Notes: generated from the sequence alone by a model not told the origin. A DNA stretch of 64,000 nucleotides from Candidatus Roseilinea sp. (GCA_025998955.1 AP024676.1:3224001-3288000), one strand, 5' to 3'. Positions 26,646-35,757 are shown, counted from the stretch's first letter. Program-made: numbers and translations.

Positions 26646-28061
26646 CTACGCTTTCGCCAACGCGTCCCAGTAGTCCACGCGCTGTTGCCGGATAGTGGCC
26701 AGACCGCGATTGATCTCATCGTCGTACTTGCCGCTCAACAGGTCGCGGTAGAACTGATAGTCAATGCCTTTCACCTTCTCGTCGTCGGGATAGCGGTGAT
26801 AGTTCTCCTTCGACATCAAGCTCTTGCCTTCGGCGATGATCTGGTGACCGAGCGCCGAGCCGGGGTAGGGTGCGTAGAACGAGATGGACGGCATCATGCG
26901 CTTGGTGTACTTGATCATGCGCATTGTCTTGAAGGCGTCTTCGCGCGTTTCGCCGGGGATGCCGAGCATGATATTGCTCCAGAACACCGGCGGCTTCTGA
27001 CCCTTGGCCTCCATGTCGTCGCCGATGCGCGTGAGGAGGTCAATGGTGAAGTAGTTGTCCTCTTCGGTGCACTCCTTGTTGAGGATCTTCAGCACGCGGT
27101 CGCTGCCGCTCTCGAAGCCGATGGACACCGTGCTCCAGTTCGTCTTGCGCACAAGCGCTTCGAACAGATCCGGCCACTGCCGGACGGTGTCGGCGCGCGC
27201 AGCCGCCCAGTAAGGCCACGTCTTATTGGCGTACTTTGGGTATTTGTCCAGCCACTCTTCCAGCCAGGAGGGGTTCTGGAAGAACATCGAGTCGTGGATG
27301 ACGACCGAGCCGATCGGGCCATAGGTCTCGTCCAGGTAGTTCAGCTCCTCGATCACCAGGTCCACCGGCCGGCGGCCCATGTTGGGAATGTAGCTGTTCT
27401 CGTTGCAGAAGGAGCACTGCCACGGACACACCCGGCTGGTAAGGATGGTGGCTACCGGCGGCGGCCCCCAGCCGCACTCCGGCTCCAGCGGCCAGTTGAA
27501 CTTGGCGGCCAGCTTCTTGCTGGCCGGTTCGGGCCAGAGCGTACGATCAATCATCGGCCATTCGGCCATGCTCTTGGCGCCCACGCCCAGAATCACGCGT
27601 GGGAAGGCATCGGGGTTGGCCACCAGGTTGACGATCACGTTTTCACCTGGCCCCTGGCAGATCTTGTCGAACTCGGACACGGCCAGCATCTCGTCGAGGG
27701 CGACCGTGGCGTGCATGCCGCCGGTGAGCACGATGCCCTTGGGATTGACCTTCTTGAAGATCTGCGCCGAGCGATAGGCGACCGGGAAGGTGTAGCTGCG
27801 CACATTCATGATGAGCATGTCGTATCCCTTCATGCGCTTCTCGACTTCCTCCCAGCTCGTGCACTGGCGCGTGCTGAACATATCGGTCGTCAGACCGTTC
27901 TGGTGGAGGATGGTGCGCAGCAGACCCATGCCGTGGTCCTGCCATTGCTCATGTGGGCCGGCGGGGTTTACCAGGTCGCCCAGGTCGCCTAGGTCCAACC
28001 ATAGACGCTTGGGCTCCTTGCCCTCCGGCTTCGCTTTCGGGTGGAAGAGGTGCTTGAACAT
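26646..28061 (-). CDS. B12-binding domain radical SAM protein
   Basis: 471 residues. An N-terminal cobalamin-binding Rossmann domain (KRMKGYDMLIMNVRSYTFPVAY...PKGIVLTGGMHATVALDEML) is followed by a radical SAM barrel with the 4Fe-4S motif CPWQCSFCNE (CX3CX2C) at about residue 215 and GFESGSDRVLKILNK in the SAM-binding part. The layout matches the BchE/HpnP/hopanoid-methylase class B methyltransferases and cyclases. The substrate cannot be deduced; no neighbours suggest bacteriochlorophyll or hopanoid synthesis. It is a single-gene unit between a repeat hairpin and iscA. Confidence 0.85.
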   Translation of the reverse strand: MFKHLFHPKAKPEGKEPKRLWLDLGDLGDLVNPAGPHEQWQDHGMGLLRTILHQNGLTTDMFSTRQCTSWEEVEKRMKGYDMLIMNVRSYTFPVAYRSAQIFKKVNPKGIVLTGGMHATVALDEMLAVSEFDKICQGPGENVIVNLVANPDAFPRVILGVGAKSMAEWPMIDRTLWPEPASKKLAAKFNWPLEPECGWGPPPVATILTSRVCPWQCSFCNENSYIPNMGRRPVDLVIEELNYLDETYGPIGSVVIHDSMFFQNPSWLEEWLDKYPKYANKTWPYWAAARADTVRQWPDLFEALVRKTNWSTVSIGFESGSDRVLKILNKECTEEDNYFTIDLLTRIGDDMEAKGQKPPVFWSNIMLGIPGETREDAFKTMRMIKYTKRMMPSISFYAPYPGSALGHQIIAEGKSLMSKENYHRYPDDEKVKGIDYQFYRDLLSGKYDDEINRGLATIRQQRVDYWDALAKA

Positions 28062-28259
28062 CGTTACCGAGATGACCTGCAGATTCGCCAGTCCGCGGAA
28101 GTGATCTAACTAATACTAAAACTACACCGGCGCCTTGGGAATTGACACGACGCAACACCGGCATTTGCCCGGCGGGAAAAGCGTGAGTTCCGGACGCCGA
28201 AACCTTCAACGTCGAAGCGCCGGGATGCAGCGTCCAGAACTCGCCGTGCGTAGATCAGA

Positions 28260-28697
28260 TTAGTGGCAACCGTAGCCAGAGCCGCAGCTTGCGCCCTCGT
28301 CGGTCGAGGCGCTGTCCTTCGTCCTGAACGAATGGCCGCAGCCGCACGAAGAGACGGCGTTCGGGTTGTCAATCCTGAAGCCGCCGCCCATCAAGCTGTC
28401 CACGAAGTCAATCGCGGCGCCGCTCAGGTACATCAGGCTGGTCGGGTCAATGAAGAGCCGGACGCCGTTCTGGTTGACGACGGTATCGAATTCGCGAGGC
28501 TGTGCCTCGAAGGCCATGCCGTATTGCAGGCCGGAGCAGCCGCCCCCGGCAACGAATACGCGCAGGCCGTAGTTGGGGATGTTGCGCTGGTGCAACAGTT
28601 CGCGCAGTTTGGCCTCGGCGGCCGGGCTCAACGTCATCGCCGGTGGCTCTGCTGTTTCACGCTGAATCTTCGTTTCGACCAAATCAACGGTGGCCAT
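28260..28697 (-). CDS. Iron-sulfur cluster carrier IscA/ErpA/HesB family
   Basis: 145 residues from ATG 28697, with AGGAGGG upstream; the longer frame covers MITE sequence and is not used. Core motifs: LSPAAEAKLRELL, FVAGGGCSGLQYGMAFE, and SCGCGHSFR, giving the three conserved cysteines (GCSG and CGC) that bind the cluster. An extra C-terminal tail with ASCGSGYGCH adds two cysteines. It is an A-type carrier delivering 4Fe-4S or 2Fe-2S clusters. IscX and complex I iron-sulfur subunits follow on the opposite strand. Confidence 0.92.
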   Translation of the reverse strand: MATVDLVETKIQRETAEPPAMTLSPAAEAKLRELLHQRNIPNYGLRVFVAGGGCSGLQYGMAFEAQPREFDTVVNQNGVRLFIDPTSLMYLSGAAIDFVDSLMGGGFRIDNPNAVSSCGCGHSFRTKDSASTDEGASCGSGYGCH

Positions 28698-28829
28698 GTT
28701 TTGAATTACCCTCCTGCTCATTCGAAGCGCCGACAGAATCGGACGCGAGTCCGCTTTTCGTCCAATACTCGACGCGCGGATTGCCGCGCGTCCTTGTAGT
28801 ACGGATTGTAGCATGAGTGGCGAGCAGGC

Positions 28830-29017
28830 GGTGCATTCGCGCGCATTCGCCAACAGGGGCAGACGTAGCGGACCCGCCCCGGCGTAAACGCCTGGGCTGA
28901 AAGGGGCAGGATGCGCGCGGCTTGCCCGTATGCTCAGCGCTGGGATTGATCCCAGCGCGACTGAAGCGAATACTGCTGCGGGCCATTCCGCGCTCCCCCT
29001 ATTTTTGAAATGCACCC
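28830..29017 (+). mobile_element. MITE-like element, copy B
   Basis: ~188 bp. The left end GGTGCATTCGC carries an extra GCGCATTCGC; the right end is GAAATGCACC. Internal hairpins CGGCGTAAACGCCTG and CAGCGCTGGGAT-TG-ATCCCAGCGCG are the same as in copies A and C. It occupies most of the 423-bp iscA-iscX divergent gap. No coding capacity. Confidence 0.8.
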
Positions 29018-29096
29018 GTGCATTCGTGAGCATGTGGTGCAAGCCACCACCCGTGCCTGCCGGGAGCGTGACTCATCAGGAAATAAGCCGCATGGG

Positions 29097-29102
29097 TATA
29101 AT
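29097..29102 (+). promoter_or_regulatory. -10 box of the iscX-nuo transcript
   Basis: Perfect TATAAT, 18 nt before the iscX ATG. It lies ~80 nt past MITE copy B. No -35 hexamer is obvious. Confidence 0.5.
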
Positions 29103-29120
29103 CGCGCAAGATTTCACAAA

Positions 29121-29327
29121 ATGGCTGATCCGCTCTACTGGGATGACGCCTACCCAATCGCGCTGTTGCTACGCACTGCGCACCCGAACGTGGCCGACCC
29201 GACGACGCTCGACTTGAACTTGCTGCGCGACTGGGTCATCGGGCTGGATGGATTCAGCGACGACCGCGACGCATGGCCGGTTGAATGGTTGGAACGCATC
29301 CAGATGGAGTGGGTAGAACTGCTGTAA
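29121..29327 (+). CDS. iscX: IscX-like Fe-S assembly protein
   Basis: 68 residues. The pattern [19 protein letters not shown], then [17 protein letters not shown], then [13 protein letters not shown], fits IscX (YfhJ), the small acidic protein that binds IscS and IscU-associated iron and modulates cluster synthesis. A strongly acidic composition also fits. The match is by remembered motif (DAY, W at mid-position, GFDDD, C-terminal IqxxWxE). It is divergent from iscA and 79 nt upstream of nuoB, so it may be transcribed with the complex I genes. Confidence 0.8.
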   Translation: MADPLYWDDAYPIALLLRTAHPNVADPTTLDLNLLRDWVIGLDGFSDDRDAWPVEWLERIQMEWVELL

Positions 29328-29406
29328 AAGGTTGCTCGGTTGTCGAGTTGCTGCATTTGTTAGGTGGACAAGCAATCGCACGACCGACGCGATGGAGAGT
29401 GTGGAG

Positions 29407-30069
29407 ATGGCTGAACTGACGAATGCGAACGCGCCCGAAGGATTTCAGAACGATCCGCGCGTGCCGGACGAGTTGAAGAACAATGTCTTCATCACCTCGC
29501 TGGACAAGATCTACAACTGGGGGCGCAAGCGCAGCGTGTGGCCGATGTTGTTCGGCCTGGCGTGCTGCGCCATCGAGATGATCGCCACGGCTGCCAGCCG
29601 GCACGACCTCTCGCGCTTCGGCTGGGAGCTGATGCGGGCCAGCCCGCGCCAGGCCGACTTGATGATCGTCTCCGGCACCGTGACCAAGAAGATGATCCCG
29701 CAGATCGTGCGCTTGTACAACCAGATGCCGGAGCCGCGCTACGTCATCGCCATGGGTGCGTGCGCCACGGCCGGCGGCCCCTTCAAAGAAGGCTATAACG
29801 TGGTCAGCGGCGTGGATAAGTTTATCCCTGTGGACGTTTACATCACCGGTTGCCCGCCGCGCCCCGAAGCACTGCTACACAGCTTCATCAAGCTGCAGGA
29901 GAAGATCGAGAAGCAGTCGCTGCGCAACGTGCCGTGGTATCAGAAGGGCGAAGAGGACGTTGTGCCTATCCCGGTGCTGGGGCCCGATCTGGTAGACCTA
30001 CGACGCGCGCAAGAGATCAGGGAGAAAGCTGCACAAGCTGCGCCCACGCAGGAACAGCCGGCTGCTTGA
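29407..30069 (+). CDS. nuoB: NADH-quinone oxidoreductase subunit B
   Basis: 220 residues. The N2 cluster subunit of complex I. Cluster ligands are seen: GLACCAIEM (tandem Cys), GACATAGG and GCPPRPE. Start chosen at ATG 29407 with GGAGAG 7 nt upstream rather than the in-frame ATG 29392. After the NuoB core at ~175 the tail is Ala/Gln-rich. Followed after 15 nt by nuoCD. Subunits A, H and J-N are not in the window. Confidence 0.96.
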   Translation: MAELTNANAPEGFQNDPRVPDELKNNVFITSLDKIYNWGRKRSVWPMLFGLACCAIEMIATAASRHDLSRFGWELMRASPRQADLMIVSGTVTKKMIPQIVRLYNQMPEPRYVIAMGACATAGGPFKEGYNVVSGVDKFIPVDVYITGCPPRPEALLHSFIKLQEKIEKQSLRNVPWYQKGEEDVVPIPVLGPDLVDLRRAQEIREKAAQAAPTQEQPAA

Positions 30070-30084
30070 AGAGAAAGGAGAACG

Positions 30085-32115
30085 ATGGCTGAAGAGACGA
30101 CCAATCCCCCCCCGGCTGAAACGCCTGCTGCACCAAAGGCCGCGCCTACTGCCAAGCCGGCATCTCCCGCGTCCGCCGGTGCCAAACCCGCAGCCGCTAA
30201 ACCGGCGGCGGCCAAACCCGCCGGTCATGCTGCACCCAAAGGCCCGCCGCTCGCCACACTCACGCCGGAGTTGGTGCAACTCCAACAGCAATTCGGCGAA
30301 AGCGTGATCACGCCTGCGCCCTACGTGGGCGTTCTGGTGAACGACCCGAGCAAGCTGCGTGACGTGATGACCTACGTGCGCGACCAGTTGGGATTCGACA
30401 TGCTCGCCAACGCGACTGCGGTGGACTACATCAAGGAAGGTTATATCGAGGTGGTCTATCATCCGCAACGGTCGAAGGGCGGCCAACCGATCACGCTCAA
30501 GGTGCGCGTGCCGCGCGGGAACGATCCGGTCGCGCCGACCGAAGTCGCCGTGCCCTCGCTCACGCCGATCTACGCGGGCGCGGAGTTCCAGGAGCGCGAG
30601 ATCTACGACATGTACGGCGTGCGCTTCGAAGGCCATCCCGACCTGCGCCGCATCCTGACCTGGGAGGGCTTCTACGGCTGGCCGCTGCGCAAAGACTGGC
30701 ATGAGCCCTACTACGAGGGCGACACCAAGCCGTTCGATTCGCGCTGGCCGGGCGGCCATCACGAGTTGGCCGAAGAGCGTGTGCCGTGGGCGGACAACGT
30801 CAACTATCCGCCGGGCTTCGACCCGCTGAACTTCAACGCCAACCCAGACGCCGGCTTGTATGACACCATGATCAGCGGCGTGCCCGGTGTGGAGGAGATC
30901 GCGTCGAACGGCCACGCCCAACGCTCGCCCCAATTCAAGGGCGTCGGCGCGGCGGTGCCGGTGCTCGACCGCAACTACAACAACCTGGCCGACGAAGAAG
31001 AGCTGCAGACCGACCAGATCATCGTCAACATGGGTCCGCAGCACCCATCCACGCACGGCGTGTTGCGCATGGTGGTCAAGCTCGACGGCGAGACGGTCAC
31101 CGATCTCAAGCTCGTGCTCGGCTATCTGCATCGCAACCACGAGAAGATCGGTGAGCGCAACACCTGGCTGCACAACATCCCCTACACCGACCGACTGGAC
31201 TACATCTGCGGCATCGCCAACGAGCTGGGCTATGTGATCACGGTCGAGAAGATGATGGGCATCAAGCCGACCGAACGCGCCGAGTACCTGCGCGTGATCA
31301 TGACCGAGCTGACCCGCATCGAGTCGCACTTCTGGGCCATCGGCTTTCTGCTGAACGACCTGGGTGCGTTCTATACGCCGGCGCTCTACTTCATCACCGA
31401 GCGCGACCTGATCCTGGACTTGTTCGAATCGGTGACCGGCAGCCGGCTGATGTGCAATTACATGCGCTTCGGCGGCGTCAGCCGCGACCTCACCGAAGAT
31501 CAGCTCATGCACGCTCGCCAGTTGGCCTTCGACCGCATCCCGCGCAAGATTGACGAGCTGGAGCAGTTGCTCACCGACAACGAGATCATCAAGGCGCGCA
31601 CGATCGGCGTGGGTTATCTGCCGGCCGACCGCAGCATCAACTACAGCCTGACCGGGCCGTGCTTGCGCGCCGCCGGCGTGCCCTACGACATCCGTCGCGT
31701 GGATCCTTACAGCATCTACGACCGCTTCGACTTCGAGATCCCGGTGTTCTACGGCGCGGATGTGTACGATCGCTATCGCGTGCGCGTGGCCGAGATGCGC
31801 CAGTCGTTGCGCATCGTGCAACAGGCGCTCAACCAGCTCGACCAGACCAAGCCGGGCGACATCCAGGCCGGCAAGAAGGCCTACAACCACCGCGTGCCGG
31901 CCGGCGAGGCCTACGGTCGAGTGGAGACGCCCAAAGGCGAACTGGGCTTCTACCTGGTGAGCGATGGCGGCCAAAACCCCTATCGCTATCACGTGCGCTC
32001 GAGTTCGTTTATCAACCTGAACTCGCTGAAGGAGATGACCGTCGGCCACAAGGTCGCCGACGCTGTCGTCATCCTCGGCTCGTTGGATATCGTGTTGGGA
32101 GAAGTAGATCGCTGA
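30085..32115 (+). CDS. nuoCD: Fused NADH-quinone oxidoreductase subunits C and D
   Basis: 676 residues. The first ~55 are Ala/Pro/Lys low complexity with KPAAAKPAAAKPAG. NuoC domain (about 65-240): FQEREIYDMYGVRFEGHPDLRRILTW. NuoD domain (from about 305): NMGPQHPSTHGVLRM with the quinone-site His, YLHRNHEKIGER, and ESHFWAIGFLLNDLGAF. The ATG follows AAAGGAGAA. NuoC/D fusion is known in other bacteria, and these two subunits link the peripheral arm to the quinone site. The N-terminal low-complexity stretch resembles the C-terminal tail of the nearby nuoI. Confidence 0.96.
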   Translation: MAEETTNPPPAETPAAPKAAPTAKPASPASAGAKPAAAKPAAAKPAGHAAPKGPPLATLTPELVQLQQQFGESVITPAPYVGVLVNDPSKLRDVMTYVRDQLGFDMLANATAVDYIKEGYIEVVYHPQRSKGGQPITLKVRVPRGNDPVAPTEVAVPSLTPIYAGAEFQEREIYDMYGVRFEGHPDLRRILTWEGFYGWPLRKDWHEPYYEGDTKPFDSRWPGGHHELAEERVPWADNVNYPPGFDPLNFNANPDAGLYDTMISGVPGVEEIASNGHAQRSPQFKGVGAAVPVLDRNYNNLADEEELQTDQIIVNMGPQHPSTHGVLRMVVKLDGETVTDLKLVLGYLHRNHEKIGERNTWLHNIPYTDRLDYICGIANELGYVITVEKMMGIKPTERAEYLRVIMTELTRIESHFWAIGFLLNDLGAFYTPALYFITERDLILDLFESVTGSRLMCNYMRFGGVSRDLTEDQLMHARQLAFDRIPRKIDELEQLLTDNEIIKARTIGVGYLPADRSINYSLTGPCLRAAGVPYDIRRVDPYSIYDRFDFEIPVFYGADVYDRYRVRVAEMRQSLRIVQQALNQLDQTKPGDIQAGKKAYNHRVPAGEAYGRVETPKGELGFYLVSDGGQNPYRYHVRSSSFINLNSLKEMTVGHKVADAVVILGSLDIVLGEVDR

Positions 32116-32182
32116 GTTCTTAGTGTTGAGTTCTTAGTTCTCGGTTGCTCAATACAACTCAAAACTGAGAATTCAACACTCG
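32112..32182. repeat. gagttctta-type inverted repeats
   Basis: Left arm TGAGTTCTTAGTGTTGAGTT then CTTAGTTCTC; right arm AACTCAAAACTGAGAATTCA then ACACTCG. The arms are partly complementary. It fills the nuoCD to nuoI gap and precedes a possible GAGG ribosome-binding site. Confidence 0.75.
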
Positions 32183-32203
32183 AAGCTCGAAGTTGAGGTT
32201 GAC

Positions 32204-33010
32204 ATGGGTTTGATGGGAACTGGCATCCTGAAGGGTCTGGGCGTGACCCTCAGGCACTTCATTGATACCTACGCAGAAGACCTGAAGTACATCTTGAACA
32301 AGAGCGGCGTGCAGCAGCCGCGCCCGCTGCGCCGGCAAAGCCCTAAGAATAGAGGGCTGGTCACGGTCGAATATCCCCGCGAGCGCCTGCCGTTGCCGGA
32401 GAATTTCCGCTACATCCCCTTCCTGGTCTACGACACCGAGAAGCAGGACGACAAGTGCACCTCGTGCGGCATCTGCGCCAAGGTGTGCCCGCCGCAGTGC
32501 ATCTGGATCGTGCGGACGGAAGATCCGGTCACCAAGCGCCCCGTGCCGCAGCCGAAGGAGTTCTATATTGACACCACCATTTGCATGAACTGCGGCTACT
32601 GCGCAGAGTTCTGCCCGTTCGACGCGATCAAGATGGATCACGACTACGAGCTGAGCTACTATCCGAATCAGGAGCCGAGTGCGCGCTTGGTGCACGACAA
32701 GGCCAGGCTGACCAAGCCGGATACCTATCACGCCTCCATTCATCCGACCGACTGGCGCCGCGAACTGGAAGATCGCGCAGCGGAGGAGGCGAAGAAGAAA
32801 GCAGCTGCCGAAGCCAAGGCCAAGGCCGACGCTGCCAAAGTGTCCGGCGGTGCTGCGCCGAGCGGCGCCCCGCCCGCCGCGAAGCCGGCACCCGCGGCCA
32901 AACCGGCGGCACCTGCAGCCAAACCGGCGGCGTCGAAGTCCTCGGCCGAGCCCGCAGCGGACGCTCCGGCAGCTCCGAGCGATGCGGCTCAGGCCGGCGA
33001 ATCTCAATAG
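32204..33010 (+). CDS. nuoI: NADH-quinone oxidoreductase subunit I with Ala/Pro tail
   Basis: 268 residues, ~90 more than usual. Two 4Fe-4S motifs: CTSCGICAKVCPPQC (about 86-100) and CMNCGYCAEFCPFD (about 127-140). They form clusters N6a and N6b that relay electrons towards NuoB. From ~185 the protein is a low-complexity tail of Ala, Pro, Lys and Glu. The ATG at 32204 follows TTGAGGTTGAC. It is the last gene of the nuo block. Confidence 0.95.
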   Translation: MGLMGTGILKGLGVTLRHFIDTYAEDLKYILNKSGVQQPRPLRRQSPKNRGLVTVEYPRERLPLPENFRYIPFLVYDTEKQDDKCTSCGICAKVCPPQCIWIVRTEDPVTKRPVPQPKEFYIDTTICMNCGYCAEFCPFDAIKMDHDYELSYYPNQEPSARLVHDKARLTKPDTYHASIHPTDWRRELEDRAAEEAKKKAAAEAKAKADAAKVSGGAAPSGAPPAAKPAPAAKPAAPAAKPAASKSSAEPAADAPAAPSDAAQAGESQ

Positions 33011-33055
33011 CGAGTGAGGAGATCAGGGTCTGGTAAAGTTCGGCCCTGAAATTAC

Positions 33056-33970
33056 ATGGGCAATATCTTCGACTTCCTGCTCGTCAACCCGATGACGAAT
33101 GCGCTGATGCTGCTGTACGGGTTACTCTTCAACCAGTACGTGTTGGCCATCATCGCGCTGACTATCATCATCCGCCTGGTCACGCTGCCGCTCACGCTGA
33201 AGCAGCAGATCTCTGCCTTCAAGATGCAAGCGATGCAGCCGCAGATCAAGGCGCTGCAGGAGAAGTACAAAAGCGATCCGCAGCGGCTGCAGGCCGAGAT
33301 GCGCAAGCTGGGCTTCAACCCGCTGAGCGGTTGCTTGCCGCTGCTCATCCAGTTTCCTATCCTGATTGCACTCTATCAGGCCATCATCCGCACGCTGACG
33401 GTGACGCCGCTCAGCACGCTGGAGCTGGGCAACCATCTCTACGGCTTTTTGCCCAGCCTCTCCACGTTGGTGCCGATAGAGTCGCGGTTCTTGCTATGGG
33501 ATTTGGGTCAGCCCGACCCGCTCTTCGTCATTCCGATTCTGGTCGTGGTGAGCACTTACTTCGCCAACAAGGTGATGACGCCGCCGACGACCGATCCGAC
33601 CATGCGGCAGACCAACCAGATGATGCAGCTGATGATGCCGTTGATGTTTGGCTTCTTCATGCTCAGCACACCGGTCGGATTGGGCGTATACTGGGTTGTC
33701 TCTAACCTGATCGGTATCGTGCAGTACTACGTCACCAAGCCGACCCTAGATCGCGCCCGCGCGCTCCACGCTGTGCCTGCTGCTGGCGTCGCTGCCGGCG
33801 CTGCTCCAGCCGCCAAGGCGGAGACAGCAGAGAAGCCGCTCTTCGAGCCGCCCAAGTCCAAAGTGAAGGCCAAGTCCACCGGACGCGTGAACCGTTCTGT
33901 GTCGGCCTCGAAGAGCGGCGCCAAGGATGGGAGTGGCAAGGGCAGCAAAGTGACGACCACGCCGCAGTAA
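33056..33970 (+). CDS. yidC: Membrane protein insertase YidC/Oxa1
   Basis: 304 residues. Five-helix insertase core without the large periplasmic domain of proteobacterial YidC: YVLAIIALTIIIRLVTLPLTLKQ with the conserved Arg in the hydrophilic groove, the coiled region MQPQIKALQEKYKSDPQRLQAEM, FNPLSGCLPLLIQFPILIALYQ, and TPVGLGVYWVVSNLIGIVQ. A basic Ala/Lys/Ser tail of ~60 residues follows, typical of ribosome-binding ends. Usually yidC sits after rnpA and rpmH near oriC, which are not present here. Followed by jag. Confidence 0.94.
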   Translation: MGNIFDFLLVNPMTNALMLLYGLLFNQYVLAIIALTIIIRLVTLPLTLKQQISAFKMQAMQPQIKALQEKYKSDPQRLQAEMRKLGFNPLSGCLPLLIQFPILIALYQAIIRTLTVTPLSTLELGNHLYGFLPSLSTLVPIESRFLLWDLGQPDPLFVIPILVVVSTYFANKVMTPPTTDPTMRQTNQMMQLMMPLMFGFFMLSTPVGLGVYWVVSNLIGIVQYYVTKPTLDRARALHAVPAAGVAAGAAPAAKAETAEKPLFEPPKSKVKAKSTGRVNRSVSASKSGAKDGSGKGSKVTTTPQ

Positions 33971-33998
33971 CCGTTTAGATCATCGAACCAGTCGAAAG

Positions 33999-34823
33999 AT
34001 GCCCGCAATCGAAGTTTCAGCACCTGACGTCGAGAGCGCAATCGCGCAAGGCCTGAGACAACTCAATCTCATTCGCGCCGAGGTTAAAATCGAAGTGCTC
34101 GATGAAGGCAGCCGCGGCGTGTTGGGGATCGGCGCGAAGCCGGCCCGCGTTCGCCTGACGCCGTTCGCTGAACTCGAGCTGCAGCAAACTGCCCAAGCGG
34201 CCGAGCCTATGCCGCCTGCAGCAGTCCAGGCGCCTCGCGCGCCTGCTGCCGAGGCACAACCTCCCGTCGCCCAGAAGGCAGCCGAGCCGCCGGCCAGTGC
34301 GCCCCCCGGCGAAGCGCCTGCGGAAAACGCTGCGCCGAAGATCGAGGGCGAGGATCTCGCGCTCACGCTGGTGCGCGACATCCTGCGGCGCATGGGGATA
34401 AAGCGCTACGACGTGAAGGTGCACAGTGTCTTCCCCGCTAACAGCGACGAAGAGCCTTTCATTTGGGTAGACGTTACGCTCGGCAACGCCTACGACGAAG
34501 AGATGATGCTCAGCCATCAGCGCGAGGGCTTGAACGCGCTGCAGACCGTCGTGCAGACGCTGTGGTCGCATCGCACCAAGAGCAGCTTGCGCGTGAACGT
34601 GGATGTCAATGGGTATCGCCGGCGACGCGAACAACAGTTGATCAATATGGCCAGACGACTGGCCGACAAAGTCGTCGCCAACGGCAAGCCCATCACGCTC
34701 GAGCCGATGCCGGCGAACGAGCGACGCATCGTGCACATGGCGCTGCGCGATCGCCCTGGCGTGTTCACCGAGAGCTTCGGCGAGGGCGCTGCGCGCAAGG
34801 TGCAGATCAAACCGAAAAAGTGA
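33999..34823 (+). CDS. jag: Jag/KhpB-type RNA-binding protein
   Basis: 274 residues. Jag_N domain MPAIEVSAPDVESAIAQGLR with VLDEGSRGVLGIGAKPARV (1-55), an Ala/Pro linker (~60-115), a KH-like part (~120-205) and an R3H domain with NERRIVHMALRD (~248-259). The usual KH GxxG loop is missing; the corresponding segment is MMLSHQREGLNALQTV. Jag pairs with KhpA in Gram-positives as an RNA-binding regulator of the cell envelope, and follows yidC in many genomes, as here. Confidence 0.92.
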   Translation: MPAIEVSAPDVESAIAQGLRQLNLIRAEVKIEVLDEGSRGVLGIGAKPARVRLTPFAELELQQTAQAAEPMPPAAVQAPRAPAAEAQPPVAQKAAEPPASAPPGEAPAENAAPKIEGEDLALTLVRDILRRMGIKRYDVKVHSVFPANSDEEPFIWVDVTLGNAYDEEMMLSHQREGLNALQTVVQTLWSHRTKSSLRVNVDVNGYRRRREQQLINMARRLADKVVANGKPITLEPMPANERRIVHMALRDRPGVFTESFGEGAARKVQIKPKK

Positions 34824-34870
34824 CGCACGACGCGACACGCGATCCACAATACGCTGCGTATCGCGTCGGC
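34824..34870. repeat. cgcgaca/gcgtatc repeats
   Basis: Degenerate words GACGCAC, GACGCGA, CACGCGATCCACAAT, then ACGCTGCGTATCGCGTCGG, form partial inverted repeats. They occupy the jag to PfkB gap. Confidence 0.55.
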
Positions 34871-34881
34871 AGGTCGTCCCC

Positions 34882-35727
34882 ATGCCGCCCGACTATCTCG
34901 CCATCGGACACGTCACCGAGGATGTCTGGCGCGACGGCAGCGTCACCCCCGGCGGCACGGCATGGTTCGCATCGCTGGCAGCGCGGCGCATCGTGGAGCG
35001 CGTGAGCGTGTTGACCGCTGCGGCGGAGAGCTACGACGCCGAGAAATTCCTGCCCGGCATCCATGTGCACCGCATCCCCTCACCGGTCACGACGCAATTT
35101 GAGAACATCTATACCTCGCACGGGCGAATTCAATACACGCGCCCCAGCTCGGTCCGTCTGGAGCCGGCGCACCTCACCGACGAGCTGCGGCAATCCAAGA
35201 TCATGCACCTGGCGCCGGTGTGCGACGAAGTGAGCCCGGACTTCGCCATCCACGCGCCGCCCGACACGTTCATCGGCGTGACGCCGCAAGGATGGCTGCG
35301 CCGGTGGGATGGAACCGGTCGCGTCTATGCCAAGCCCTGGGATGCTGCGCCGCAAGTCCTGGCGCGCGCCGACGCCACCGTGATCAGCATTGACGACGTG
35401 GCCGGCGATTGGAAGCTGGCGCTCACCTGGGCCGCTCAAGCACGGTTGTTCGTCGTCACCTTGAGCGCAGAGGGATGCATCGTCTTCCTCGAAGGCCGGC
35501 CGTATCACGTTCCTGCGCCCCAGGTCGAAGAGGTGGATCCCACCGGCGCAGGCGACATCTTCGCAGCGACATTGTTCATCTCGCTGCAACGCGGCTGGGA
35601 TCCACTCCAGGCAGCGGCATTTGCCAATTGCGTCGCGGCGCAATCCGTCACGCGCAAGCGTCTGGCCGGCCTGCCTACGCGGGAGGATCTCGAGCGCTGC
35701 AGTACAATCGTCGCGCGCGAGATGTAG
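34882..35727 (+). CDS. PfkB-family carbohydrate kinase
   Basis: 281 residues, slightly shorter than typical ribokinases. The signature-2 motif EEVDPTGAGDIFAATLF (about 214-230) carries the catalytic Asp and anion hole. The N-terminal glycine pair is TPGGTAWFAS. The middle contains FIGVTPQGWLRRWD and a kinase loop LFVVTLSAEGCIVF. The sugar substrate is not determined; inositol, fructose or nucleoside are possible. It lies between jag and parA without clear functional ties. Confidence 0.85.
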   Translation: MPPDYLAIGHVTEDVWRDGSVTPGGTAWFASLAARRIVERVSVLTAAAESYDAEKFLPGIHVHRIPSPVTTQFENIYTSHGRIQYTRPSSVRLEPAHLTDELRQSKIMHLAPVCDEVSPDFAIHAPPDTFIGVTPQGWLRRWDGTGRVYAKPWDAAPQVLARADATVISIDDVAGDWKLALTWAAQARLFVVTLSAEGCIVFLEGRPYHVPAPQVEEVDPTGAGDIFAATLFISLQRGWDPLQAAAFANCVAAQSVTRKRLAGLPTREDLERCSTIVAREM

Positions 35728-35757
35728 TGTGCTGCGTATCTGCGGCTTGCGGGCGAC

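Noticed and set aside
28647-28662. Possible parS-like half site (TGTTTCACG) in iscA
   Set aside because: Only the first nine bases match TGTTTCACGTGAAACA; the other half does not pair with it, and it lies in coding sequence.
28698-29042. Upstream extension of the IscA reading frame
   Set aside because: It covers MITE copy B; ATG 28697 has a strong AGGAGGG site.
29998-32049. 683-residue frame antisense to nuoCD
   Set aside because: Antisense shadow of a strongly conserved gene; composition dominated by His, Val, Ala and Arg.
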